From the NCBI RefSeq assembly GCF_013385175.1, contig NZ_JABZEO010000010.1:62001-126000 (forward strand): a stretch of DNA of 64,000 bases, written 5' to 3'. How positions within the stretch are numbered: the first letter of the stretch is position 1; each line of letters starts with the position of its first letter. A program made the translations under genes and the position numbers. This document shows, piece by piece, positions 30,201 through 37,678 of this stretch. The stretch comes from Allochromatium humboldtianum. GTDB lineage: Bacteria > Pseudomonadota > Gammaproteobacteria > Chromatiales > Chromatiaceae. The notes below the pieces were generated by a model. It did not search any database and had not been told where the DNA came from. It saw only the letters and a list, made by a program, of their open reading frames with translations.

Positions 30201-31024
30201 TCGACCGTGTCCTGGGCCAGCGTGGTGAGCGCGGCGCGCACCCGGCTGTCGACGGCCCCCTGATCGATCCCGAGCTTGGCGGCCACTGCCTGGCGGAACT
30301 TGGGCAGGAAGGCAGTGGTGGTGTAGGCCGACAGGCGCCCGTAGGCCTCGGCGCAGGTCAGCGTCTCGGGCGTCTCGCTGAGCATCAGCCGGGTCGTTCC
30401 GGTAACGATCGGGGTCTGGAGCGCGGCCTCCAGCGTGGTGGCCTGGAGAATGGCGTCCATGGTCAGGCCATTGATCTGCCTGTCGACGGCATAGAGCACG
30501 CAGTCGGCCACATAGTTGAGCCAGGACTGCTCGACATCGGCCCCGGCGGTGGGGCTGTTGGCCTCGCCCGTGGTCAGCCGCGAGAGCGCGGTCTTGCGCA
30601 CGGTGGCCATCACCTGCAGGGCATCGGCAAACCCATGCTCGGTCATCGCGGGGGTCTGGAACGCCTGCTCGAACAGCCGCGTGAGACCGTAGCCGAGGTT
30701 GGAGACAGCCGAGCCGACCACCGCCGGTCCCAGCGGCACGTTGTCGACCACGCGCACGGCGCCGGAATAGGCCCCCTCGATGCTCACCGACACCTTGGGC
30801 ATGAACAACAGCGAATAGAGGATGAACGACACCAGCAGCCCCTGGAAGCGAATGCTCTGCGCGCCCTGGAGCAGGCCCTGGAAGGCGATGATCAGGGTGC
30901 CGAGCAGAAAGCCGATGCCGATGAAGCGCCCGAAGCTGTCGGCGCCCACGAGCATGGCCACCGCATTGAGCACCTGCTGCAGGAAGGCCGGATCGCCGAT
31001 GGAGTAGATGGTCCACACGCTCAT
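27266..31024 (-). CDS. traG: TraG mating-pair protein with C-terminal lambda-endolysin-like domain
   Basis: A 1252-residue inner-membrane protein. The N-terminal TraG_N domain (about 1-480) carries several membrane helices, including FGRFIGIGFLLGTLIIAFQG and FIFAIGPFMAFAVALGPLG. A long alanine/glutamine-rich periplasmic region follows (about 500-1080). Residues about 1090-1245 resemble lambda R-type transglycosylase: LLDLIAVPESHGNYNAWYN, GGSAIGRYQF, an LQDRLALVLARDAG helix and LSQIWAGLP. Canonical F and SXT TraG have no such domain as far as I know. It overlaps the traH stop and so is coupled to it. Confidence 0.92.
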   Translation of the reverse strand: MSVWTIYSIGDPAFLQQVLNAVAMLVGADSFGRFIGIGFLLGTLIIAFQGLLQGAQSIRFQGLLVSFILYSLLFMPKVSVSIEGAYSGAVRVVDNVPLGPAVVGSAVSNLGYGLTRLFEQAFQTPAMTEHGFADALQVMATVRKTALSRLTTGEANSPTAGADVEQSWLNYVADCVLYAVDRQINGLTMDAILQATTLEAALQTPIVTGTTRLMLSETPETLTCAEAYGRLSAYTTTAFLPKFRQAVAAKLGIDQGAVDSRVRAALTTLAQDTVEAQQYMVMTAILPMLERGIVQHYNDIGQWNAALQTSQAIEQRNSQWATESSLFVRIMRPMMTFFEGFIFAIGPFMAFAVALGPLGIAMVGRYLIFGLWIQLWLPILAITNLYLIIATQRAFEALSGQAGVTLPSFRALYESDLLLQDYLATGGMLVASTPAISLMLIYGSAITATHLAGRLQSGDHINERQTSPDVLQPQAAATVGPWLQRTALGGTTAPGASGVLWSFNLGQSAQSSLRSAEQSAQQTQDSFTTSLSQSLAGSAAANHQTSLQYAFGQRLDASYSQADAAVLSASQDLSARFQNSQLSNNQMGTVLRAAIMTPKTAKGIERLAGELSTRYGVDRGMAYEIASAAVQKAATDQQLQARFAEGLAYDIQQGHSGSYTEGLNRTESAQLAQHAQDVLTTSRSVERAAQFVQQYGASGRFGAVETSGLLLAHPALYERLEQSIDRFGLAGDTARQADALLAAGVVGHRQQAYAIAGMGLLLGFYGGARANAMHADEKQQAEAAAQSIYAGLLGVRPPETIAPEGETGFVGPTPRFGEAQTRVVGAGLQDPGPAVVAGLARQRVAADGTIQTLGQAPASVGQLANAGEDAVAQQHLADMNAIRAEEHQRLGEEMAYRVSLPRPAAEAVQREMGGLWIRAAETGALAIAGAGGVSQQVSGAVGAFGQTLSQGGSLAEAVEAGRAAAGSAAGWSAARAAMIDTRLAQIGGYGLTPAQVALYREASESTLLAVAPSAGQMAARQAVIAESGSAGEAIATLIERAVVGRDDTDLRLISQYNHSAPMAPVGEAAAVGTLGQRHAPGPMRHSSATEGHLGQLLDLIAVPESHGNYNAWYNEADQHQVDLSTLTLDQVRAFQQQLLDSGNGGSAIGRYQFIPSTLGDLIERLDLSGAERFTPALQDRLALVLARDAGVNDWMDGAMPTDTFAYNLSQIWAGLPKDASNQSYHQGVGDNAARIDHATVINTLEMIRGTSR

Positions 31025-32460
31025 GGCCGGCTACCGGCCGCAGCCGGCTCAACTGGCGCCGCCTGGACCGGATCCAGATAGCGTGGGGCCTTGTACTGGG
31101 CGAGCAGATGCTGGTAGGTGGCCAGCAGCTCGCCGGCATTGCCGTAGCGCGCGGCCAGCGTGGCGTACTCAGTCCAGATATCTTCGCGCACTGCATCGAG
31201 CTGTTGCCGCAGCGCCGTGGTGTGGGTGTGCTGCAGGCTCCCCGTGGTCAGGCGCACGCTGCCAAGCAGGTCGCGCACCAGGCTCTGGAGCATCTCGACG
31301 GCCAGCAGCGGCGCGGCGCGGTCGGCAAAGCCCCGGGCCATGCCCGGCTCCAGCCGCGCCAGGGTGCGGATCCCCGCGCCAAGCCCGAGCGGAGCGTGCT
31401 CCATGAAACCCTGCTCCTCGGCGCTCAGGGTCTCGACCCCAAGACGAAACTTGTCGATCAGCCCGACGCGGGTGCTGTCGCCCACCAGCAGCGCGCGCAC
31501 GCGCGGGATCAGTCCTTCGAGCGTGATCTCGGCCTTGGTCGGGGCGCGGCATTCGCTGAGCGAGGCGCAGCGCCAGACCACGAGCGCCGCCTCCCCATCG
31601 CCCGGTCCATAGAGCAGGTCGCTGACGGTCAGGGTCGGCGGCAGCACCGTGGTCGGCAGATTGAAGCCCCCATCGGGCGCGGGCTGCAAGCCGCCCTCGG
31701 CGGTGCCGACGATCAGACTCCCGGTGAGGCTCATGAGCGCTTCGAGCAGCGCCTGATCGCCGTGGCTGTACCAGCCCTGGACATCACTGTCGGTGAGCGC
31801 GGTCCACACCAGATTGCCCTCGAACTGTGCGGCGGCGGCCGTCGGTACGCGCTCATAGACGGTTTCCAGCGGCCCCTGGCCGGTCACGGTCGAGCGGTTT
31901 TCGAACAGATCGCCCAGTTCATACAGATCGGCCATCAAACTGGCCTCCCCCACCCGCTTGCCGGTGAGCGCCGAGGCGGTGTCGTTGACGATCCCCTGGG
32001 CGAGCTGACAGGAGCTGCCGAAGAGCTGGTTCATCTGCTGGACCTTCTTTTGCAGCTGCTCGATGATCTCGGCGGCCGAGGGGGCCATGGTGGTGAGCGC
32101 GAGCTGGAAGGCGTAGCCGGCAGCGTTGGAGGCGATGGCGCGCAACAGGTTGGTGAACTGCTCGACATTGATGAAGGAGAAGGAGCCGCCGAACAGATCG
32201 ATCCCGCCGCAGCCGGCCTCAAACGACGGCGGGACGAAGGAGACCAGGTTGGCGTCGACGAGGCGGTGGCGCGCGACCACCGACCCGGCCGAGAGCACCC
32301 CGCGCCGCTGGCCCAGATGGGCCGTGGGTTCGGTGACATTGACCAGGGTGCCGAACATGGCCGACATCTCCGCCTCCAGGTCGGCGTGCGCCGGCACGGG
32401 GGCGAGCAGACACCCGGTCAGGAGCAGGAGCCGGCGGCAACGGGGCGATGGTACGGGCAT
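31021..32460 (-). CDS. traH: Pilus assembly protein TraH
   Basis: A 479-residue exported protein. A signal peptide (LLLLTGCLLAPVPAHA) is followed by the TraH signature near the start (DLEAEMSAMFGTLVNVTEPT) and GCGGIDLFGGSFSFIN, which is highly conserved. An EIIEQLQKKVQQMNQLF coiled coil lies near residue 150. TraH works with TraF and TraG in pilus extension and mating aggregation. It begins eight bases after traF. Confidence 0.94.
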   Translation of the reverse strand: MPVPSPRCRRLLLLTGCLLAPVPAHADLEAEMSAMFGTLVNVTEPTAHLGQRRGVLSAGSVVARHRLVDANLVSFVPPSFEAGCGGIDLFGGSFSFINVEQFTNLLRAIASNAAGYAFQLALTTMAPSAAEIIEQLQKKVQQMNQLFGSSCQLAQGIVNDTASALTGKRVGEASLMADLYELGDLFENRSTVTGQGPLETVYERVPTAAAAQFEGNLVWTALTDSDVQGWYSHGDQALLEALMSLTGSLIVGTAEGGLQPAPDGGFNLPTTVLPPTLTVSDLLYGPGDGEAALVVWRCASLSECRAPTKAEITLEGLIPRVRALLVGDSTRVGLIDKFRLGVETLSAEEQGFMEHAPLGLGAGIRTLARLEPGMARGFADRAAPLLAVEMLQSLVRDLLGSVRLTTGSLQHTHTTALRQQLDAVREDIWTEYATLAARYGNAGELLATYQHLLAQYKAPRYLDPVQAAPVEPAAAGSRP

Positions 32461-32468
32461 GACACACC

Positions 32469-33506
32469 TCAGTCAGTCGGACTCAAGGCCGGCGCATGGA
32501 GCGCTCCCGCGCCGGCGGCGTGGGTGCGCAACCATGCCAGAAAGCGTTCAGGATCCTCGGGGACACGCTCCAGATCGCCCAGCGCCCGGTCGAGACGCAG
32601 TTCGGTGACGAGCGGCCGGGTGCGTGCGTAGGCGTCCTCATCGATCCAGCCGGCGGTGTGGGCGGCGCGCAGCAGCCGCTGCTCGAGCTCGCTGAGCGAC
32701 ACCAGTCCCTGGGCGACCGGGACGATCCCGTCGGGCGGTCGGACCAGAAACAGCGCCGGGGTGGAAACGACGCCCAGCCGGGCCGCTTGTCCGGTATCCC
32801 GGTGAACCCGGGGAAAGTGCCCACTGGCCAGGGCCTGACCGTCGAGGGCGATGGCCTGGATCGGCAGGCCCGTCTGGGCCTGAATCAAGCCCAGGACCGG
32901 GGCCTGCGCCTCACAGTAGGGGCAGTCGGCGCGGTGGAAGAACCAGAGTCCCGCCTGCCCGGCCAGCTGCCGCAGCAGCGCGGTGCGCTGCGCACCGGCC
33001 TGGCGATTGAGGAGGTTGGCGTAGTTGCCGACCGGACGCCGCGTGGTCTCGTCGAGATAGGGGTCGCTCTGGACCACGCGCTGATAGACCTCGCTGAAGC
33101 GTGAGGCCTTGTCGAGCGCCAGGCGCTGCAGATAGAGATAGAGCGCCACCCGGGTCGGGCTGGGGTCATCGATGGCCTGGAGCTGGTAGTGCTCCAGATT
33201 GGCCCGCAGCCAGGCCGCCGAGAGCGGCGCCGGCTCACGAACGTGTTCCAGCTCCGGAGCCTCTGGGGGCGAAGGGGCCTCGGCCACGGGCGGCGGCGCG
33301 GGTGACGGTTCGGGATCGGGCGGCGTTTCAGGCGCCGGGGCCGCCGGCGGCTCAGGGGCATACCAGAACCAGCCCTCGGCGCGGCGATCGTAGAAGCGTT
33401 CCGGCGCACTGGCGGCGCCGGTGAGCATCGGACTGAGCGCAAGCCAGCCGCTGAGCAGCCAACCGGCCCCTGCAACACCCCGAAGAGGTGGCCGCCCCGG
33501 CATCAT
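32469..33506 (-). CDS. traF: Thioredoxin-like pilus assembly protein TraF (F-type)
   Basis: A 345-residue exported protein. The signal segment is followed by the RFYDRRAEGWFWYAPEP opening that is typical of TraF, then a proline-rich stretch (about 52-90). The thioredoxin-like domain has an intact CPYC in FFHRADCPYCEAQAPVL near residue 208, and a cis-proline in VVSTPALFL. Many F-type TraF proteins have lost the redox pair, so the intact motif may be functional. It overlaps the M23 gene by four bases. Confidence 0.92.
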   Translation of the reverse strand: MMPGRPPLRGVAGAGWLLSGWLALSPMLTGAASAPERFYDRRAEGWFWYAPEPPAAPAPETPPDPEPSPAPPPVAEAPSPPEAPELEHVREPAPLSAAWLRANLEHYQLQAIDDPSPTRVALYLYLQRLALDKASRFSEVYQRVVQSDPYLDETTRRPVGNYANLLNRQAGAQRTALLRQLAGQAGLWFFHRADCPYCEAQAPVLGLIQAQTGLPIQAIALDGQALASGHFPRVHRDTGQAARLGVVSTPALFLVRPPDGIVPVAQGLVSLSELEQRLLRAAHTAGWIDEDAYARTRPLVTELRLDRALGDLERVPEDPERFLAWLRTHAAGAGALHAPALSPTD

Positions 33507-34117
33507 CGTGCGCCCTCCACCCAGGCCGCCGGCCGTTGGGTTGGTGGCGCCGCCAGACAGGTCCGGGGATCGAGCGCACGGTCCTGGCGGCGGATTTCAA
33601 AATGCAGATGCGGCCCGGTGGCCAGTCCGGTGGCGCCGACCGTGGCGATGACCTCGCCGGCGTCGACCCACTGCCCCACACGCACCAGGGACGTGTGCAG
33701 ATGGGCATAGCGGCTGGTCCAGCCGGCGCCATGATCGAGCTCGATCAGACGCCCGTAACCGCCGGCCCAGCCGGCGCGGCGAACCCGGCCGGCGGCGCCG
33801 GCGCGCACTCCGGTACCCGTTGCGGCGGCCAGATCGAGGCCGGCATGGAAGCGGGGACGCTGGAGGATGGGATGGTGGCGTGGTCCGTAGCCGGAGGTGA
33901 CCGGCCCGCGCAGCGGCCAGTGCCAGACGGTGTGACAGCCGCGTGGGGTGGCGTTCGGTGGCGGGAGGCGCACTGTTGCGGCACGCGCCGGTGGCGCGGT
34001 GATGAGGCGAATCGTCGGCGGCCCGGCTTCAGCGGCGCCCGCCCAGGTCGTCAGGGCGCTCACCAGGATCAGGCCCGGCAGCTCAGTGACGGCGCGGTAC
34101 CGGGACTCAGTGGGCAT
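33503..34117 (-). CDS. M23-family metallopeptidase (LytM-like)
   Basis: A 204-residue exported peptidoglycan hydrolase. After a signal segment the M23 core shows SGYGPRHHPILQRPRFHAGLDL (first His/Asp ligands), then AHLHTSLVRVGQWVDAGEVI and GPHLHFEIR (HxH ligand). Catalytic residues appear intact. The ATG at 34117 was chosen; a longer frame to 34429 overlaps the DUF2857 gene. It is inside the transfer operon and may open the cell wall for the channel. Confidence 0.9.
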   Translation of the reverse strand: MPTESRYRAVTELPGLILVSALTTWAGAAEAGPPTIRLITAPPARAATVRLPPPNATPRGCHTVWHWPLRGPVTSGYGPRHHPILQRPRFHAGLDLAAATGTGVRAGAAGRVRRAGWAGGYGRLIELDHGAGWTSRYAHLHTSLVRVGQWVDAGEVIATVGATGLATGPHLHFEIRRQDRALDPRTCLAAPPTQRPAAWVEGAR

Positions 34118-34745
34118 CACGCATCCCCGGTGGTGTGGACCGGGTGCGATAGGCCGGCGGCCCCGGCCGGACGGCGGGCGCCTGCGTCGGAGGCGCTTCT
34201 GGGTCCGGGGCGGCCAGCCCCTCGAGCAGGCGGTGGACCTGACGCACACTGACCCCCGCGGCGCGAGCCGTCTCCAGATAACGCTCCCCAAGCGGACGGT
34301 CGGTGAACTGGTCCCAGGCGCGCAGGATCTGCGCTTCCTGGCGGCGACTGGGATTGGCCGGGCGCCCGCCCCGTGGATGATCCTGCCCCAGTCCGAGGAA
34401 GCGGCGTTGCTTCCAGTAATGGTCGGCATTCCAGCCGTAGAGCTGGATCATCAGCTGACGGGGGGCGCCGGCGCGCAGCAGCGCCTGCTGGGTCTCGCGC
34501 AGCTGTTGCTGCTCGCGCAGACGCCGGAGGACGACTTCGGACTGGTGCGGGTCGATGCTGATCTGCAGGGAGACGAAGTGCGCGGCGGCCTCGAACAGAT
34601 AATGCAGGTCGCGCCCGGCCAGGGATTCGAGGAGGCGAATCTGCTCCCAGGTCAGTCCCAGATCCAGCACCCGCTCGAAATGCCCCTCGTGGATCTGATT
34701 GATGATGAATTGCAGAATCACATGGGCCGGACACGCTTGGCTCAT
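34107..34745 (-). CDS. DUF2857 conjugative-element protein
   Basis: A 212-residue cytoplasmic protein of the DUF2857 (STY4526-like) family. The opening CPAHVILQFIINQIHEG and LGLTWEQIRLLESLAGRDLHY are typical. A C-terminal part (GERYLETARAAGVSVRQVHR) looks like a helix-turn-helix, so DNA binding is plausible. The family is widespread in integrative conjugative elements with unknown role. The ATG at 34745 was chosen; the N-terminal extension to 34988 overlaps the next gene. Confidence 0.83.
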   Translation of the reverse strand: MSQACPAHVILQFIINQIHEGHFERVLDLGLTWEQIRLLESLAGRDLHYLFEAAAHFVSLQISIDPHQSEVVLRRLREQQQLRETQQALLRAGAPRQLMIQLYGWNADHYWKQRRFLGLGQDHPRGGRPANPSRRQEAQILRAWDQFTDRPLGERYLETARAAGVSVRQVHRLLEGLAAPDPEAPPTQAPAVRPGPPAYRTRSTPPGMRDAH

Positions 34746-34815
34746 CAGCCGCTCCTCCTGGGTGCGTGAGACGTTCAGCGTCAGCGCGCGGGCGCCGCCG
34801 CGGTGACGGCGATGT

Positions 34816-35529
34816 TCAGGTGCGCTCCTCCGGTGACGTGTCCGGGGCCTCGGCCGGGTCATCGCCCTCCTCCTCGGGCATCGACAGCACCTCGCGGGCG
34901 GCCGCCTCGACGGCGTCGCGCTGTCCCTGACGCTCGGCGGCGGTATAGGCACGCCGATGCAGTCCGATGAACTCCTGGCCGGCCCCACCGATGCGCTGCC
35001 GCCAGCGTTTGGCCGCCGCCAGGCGCTCTTTGCCCGCCAGCAGCCCCGAGAGCCACAGGGTGTCGAGCCCCACCGACAGGCGGTCGAGCTCCTGGATCAG
35101 ATTGGCGTAGAGGGCCATCGCCGGTGAGGCGACATGGATGGTGACGTCGAGTGGATGGGTATAGCGCGGTCGGGTGCGCTCCAGGCCCTGATCGGTGAGG
35201 AGCACCTGGAGGCGGGCGATTTCGCGCTGGAGTTCATCGGCCAGACCCTCCAGACGGGCATGGATCAGGGCCTCGACACGTTCGGCCTCGGTGTCATCGC
35301 TCACCAGATGCAGAATGACCTCGATGCCGTAGAGCGCGTGCATGGCCGGGCGGAATTCGCGATCACGCAGCAGCCGTCGCGCGTATTCGCTCTGGATGTG
35401 CAGCGTCAGATCGAAGACCGGACGACTGTGGCGATAGGGTTGACGCGCCCGTGGGGCGGCGGTGGACCGCGCGCGGGGCGTTTCGGAATCCGGACGAGTC
35501 TCCTCGGGTGGCATCGCAACAGGCTCCAT
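34816..35529 (-). CDS. DUF1845/AcaB-like conjugative-element regulator
   Basis: A 237-residue protein. Residues about 40-190 (FDLTLHIQSEYARRLLRDRE, DVTIHVASPAMALYANLI) match the DUF1845 / TIGR03761 (PFL_4669) type, which includes AcaB, a transfer-gene activator of IncC plasmids. The family identity is from memory and moderately certain. Activation of this transfer block is inferred from family and position. The ATG at 35529 is used; 35514 is an alternative. Confidence 0.7.
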   Translation of the reverse strand: MEPVAMPPEETRPDSETPRARSTAAPRARQPYRHSRPVFDLTLHIQSEYARRLLRDREFRPAMHALYGIEVILHLVSDDTEAERVEALIHARLEGLADELQREIARLQVLLTDQGLERTRPRYTHPLDVTIHVASPAMALYANLIQELDRLSVGLDTLWLSGLLAGKERLAAAKRWRQRIGGAGQEFIGLHRRAYTAAERQGQRDAVEAAAREVLSMPEEEGDDPAEAPDTSPEERT

Positions 35530-35641
35530 GACGTCGGGCGAATCGGGCCGCCGGCTGTGGCGCGGCCCCGGCCAGGCTCCGATTTTTAGGGGGATTGCAG
35601 GGCGATACAATCCAACAACGGTGCATTCGCCACAGGACCGT

Positions 35642-36376
35642 TTATGGCGGGGGCGCGGCGGCGTCGATCTGGAGCGCGCCCCGCCGACGTCCGCTGACCG
35701 GATCCCGGGTGTTGATGGCCGCGCGCAGCCGCTCGCTGGGGATGAGCTGGGCGCCAAAGCCCGGCGTTACATCCAGGAGCAGCACCCGGTCGCCGACGGG
35801 GTCATAGCCGGCGACAGGGGAGAAGTGCCCGATGGCCACCCCATGCAGCGGGGCGCGGTCGAAGTTCACGATCAGCCGCCGCCCCGGCGTGTCCAGCGAC
35901 GCCAGCAGGGCCCGCCACGCGACGGGATCCGGATCGCGCCACACGCGCACCCGGCCAATCCCGGTGGCCTCGGCCAGCGCCGCCAGCTCATCGAGCGTCA
36001 TCCCCAGCAGCCGCGCGCGCCACCAACCCGAGGTGTCACCGCCAAACACCGCCCGCTCGCCGGCCGGCGGCCGGCCCAATGAGGCCAGCACATTACGCAG
36101 GCTCGCCGGGCCACAGGTGGCCCCATGGCGCTGGAACTGGAAGTCGGACCGGTAGGCCACAGCCGGCGGGCGCTGCTGGAGTGCTTCCAGGACCGGCCCC
36201 TGAGTCACCACCCCGGGGTCGAAGCGCTCGGGATGGGGGGCGGCCAGATACTGACCATAGCCGTGGAGGGCGGCGAGCAGGATCAGGGCGCCCAGGGGGA
36301 TGACCATCCACCACCGGCGGCGGATGAAGCGGCCGGCGGATTGGGCGGCGGGTGATGTGGATGTCTCAGGCTTCAT
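35642..36376 (-). CDS. Membrane-anchored phytochelatin-synthase-like cysteine peptidase
   Basis: A 244-residue protein with an N-terminal transmembrane anchor (WWMVIPLGALILLAALHGYG, residues 22-41) and a periplasmic papain-like domain. The catalytic Cys lies in GATCGPASLRNVLASLG near 87, the His in IGHFSPVAGYD near 185 and the Asp in VLLLDV near 199, matching the phytochelatin synthase triad. It is the first gene of the leftward transfer block and diverges from the response regulator gene. Bacterial homologues cleave glutathione; here a role in processing a transfer protein or in metal response are both possible. Neither is shown by sequence. Confidence 0.82.
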   Translation of the reverse strand: MKPETSTSPAAQSAGRFIRRRWWMVIPLGALILLAALHGYGQYLAAPHPERFDPGVVTQGPVLEALQQRPPAVAYRSDFQFQRHGATCGPASLRNVLASLGRPPAGERAVFGGDTSGWWRARLLGMTLDELAALAEATGIGRVRVWRDPDPVAWRALLASLDTPGRRLIVNFDRAPLHGVAIGHFSPVAGYDPVGDRVLLLDVTPGFGAQLIPSERLRAAINTRDPVSGRRRGALQIDAAAPPP

Positions 36377-36452
36377 GTGTGTCTCTCCAGGCACAAGCCG
36401 GCGGGGACGGGGCCATAGAATTACCCTACCCACACGCTGCCGCGTTGAACAG

Positions 36453-36502
36453 GCGTCTATGACGCCGATCCGCCTCAAGGGGCGATGGGCGTCTTTGACG
36501 CC
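36453..36502. promoter_or_regulatory. Two copies of a 15-bp palindrome in the divergent intergenic region
   Basis: GGCGTCTATGACGCC at 36453-36467 and GGCGTCTTTGACGCC at 36488-36502 differ at one central base and are spaced 35 bases apart start to start. They lie between the transfer operon head (start 36376) and the response regulator gene (start 36564). Symmetric half-sites GGCGTC/GACGCC fit a dimeric regulator. The LuxR-type regulator next door is the obvious candidate. Confidence 0.6.
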
Positions 36503-36563
36503 TTGCCCGTTCGCCGCGACGCGCTAGGCTATGGGGGAACTGAAGCGACGATGAGTCCCGACA

Positions 36564-37256
36564 ATGCCTGACCCCATCGAACCGGTCGACGCGGCGCCCA
36601 TTCGGGTGCTGATCGCCGAGGATGAGACGCTCCTGCGCACGGCCATGGTGCAGCTGCTGCCGCAGGTGGCGGGCGCGGCTGTGAGCGTGGTGAGCAGTTG
36701 TGCCACCCGCGCCCAGCTGCTACGCGACACGCGCCGCGTTCAGCCCGACGTGATCCTGCTCGATCTGCGTATGCCCGATCGCGAGGATCAGCCCTGCACC
36801 CTGGGCGGCACCGAGATCATCGCGGCGCTGCAGCGTCAGCACCCCGGTGTGCGGGTCATCTGTCTGAGCGCCCACGCCGAACCGCCGCGGGTGCGCGCCT
36901 GCCTGGAAGCCGGAGCCGCCGGCTACCTGAGCAAGGGCGTCCTGCCCGAGGAGCTGTGGGCGGCCATTCGCGGCGTGGTCGCCGGCGCCCCGGCGATCGA
37001 TCCGCTGGTGCGCGCCCAGCTGGAACTCCAGGCCACCGCCCCGGCGGTGCGCCAACAGCTGCTCGCCGGACGCCGGGGCGATGTGCTGCGCCTGCTGCTG
37101 GAGGGGTATTCGGCGGCGCAGATTGCCGCGATCCTGCCGGTCGGCAAGAAACACGTCGACAAGAAGATCGCCGAGATCAAGCAGCTGCTCGGGGTCGACA
37201 CACCCATCCAACTCTATCGCCTGTGCCGTTCGCTCGGCCTGGTCGACCCGGAATGA
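36564..37256 (+). CDS. LuxR-type response regulator
   Basis: A 230-residue two-component regulator. The receiver domain (12-140) has the acidic pair EDE near residue 21, phospho-acceptor Asp in VILLDLRMP near 66, and Lys in YLSKGVLPEE. A C-terminal GerE-like helix-turn-helix follows (LLLEGYSAAQIAAILPVGKKHVDKKIAEIKQLLGV in register with LuxR). It heads a rightward operon with HPt, binding-protein, hybrid kinase and TonB-receptor genes, and diverges from the transfer block. Confidence 0.9.
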   Translation: MPDPIEPVDAAPIRVLIAEDETLLRTAMVQLLPQVAGAAVSVVSSCATRAQLLRDTRRVQPDVILLDLRMPDREDQPCTLGGTEIIAALQRQHPGVRVICLSAHAEPPRVRACLEAGAAGYLSKGVLPEELWAAIRGVVAGAPAIDPLVRAQLELQATAPAVRQQLLAGRRGDVLRLLLEGYSAAQIAAILPVGKKHVDKKIAEIKQLLGVDTPIQLYRLCRSLGLVDPE

Positions 37257-37267
37257 GGGCGCGCCCT

Positions 37268-37627
37268 ATGCCGCTGGCGACCGACCAGATCTATGACCCG
37301 GCGCGCGCCCTGGCCATCGCCGGCGGACGCCCGCAACTGCGCGATGCCACCCTGCTGGGTCTGCTCGAATTGCTGGAGGACACCCGCGGTCCGCTGGGCG
37401 ATGTGGCGCACTATGCTGACGATCCGGCCGCCGGCTACGAGGTCGCCCACCGCGCTGTGGGTCTGGCCCGTCAAGCCGCCATGCCGGCCCTCGAAACCCT
37501 GCTGCGCGCCCTGGCCGACGCACTGGAGTCCGGAGCGCTGGAGGAGGCGCAACGGCTCGGGCAGTGCCTGCCGGCGGCGCTGGCCAAAGTGCGGCGTGTG
37601 CTGGCCGGCGGCGGGAACCCCGAGTGA
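37268..37627 (+). CDS. HPt-domain phosphotransfer protein
   Basis: A 119-residue helical protein. The candidate phospho-acceptor is His in YEVAHRAVGLARQA near residue 61, followed by a second helix ALETLLRALADALESG and QRLGQCLPAALAKV, the usual HPt bundle. A GAGGG site lies eight bases before the ATG at 37268; an in-frame ATG at 37253 overlaps the regulator stop. It would relay phosphate from the hybrid kinase receiver at 38613-40556 to the regulator. Confidence 0.75.
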   Translation: MPLATDQIYDPARALAIAGGRPQLRDATLLGLLELLEDTRGPLGDVAHYADDPAAGYEVAHRAVGLARQAAMPALETLLRALADALESGALEEAQRLGQCLPAALAKVRRVLAGGGNPE

Positions 37628-37678
37628 GGGGTCGTGCCACGGCGTGGCGGCCGACCCTCCGGTTCCGACTCCTGGAGC

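Noticed and set aside
29609-31196. About 500-codon frames opposite and alongside the start of traG
   Set aside because: Both are shadows of TraG; no recognised domains and arginine- or histidine-rich composition.
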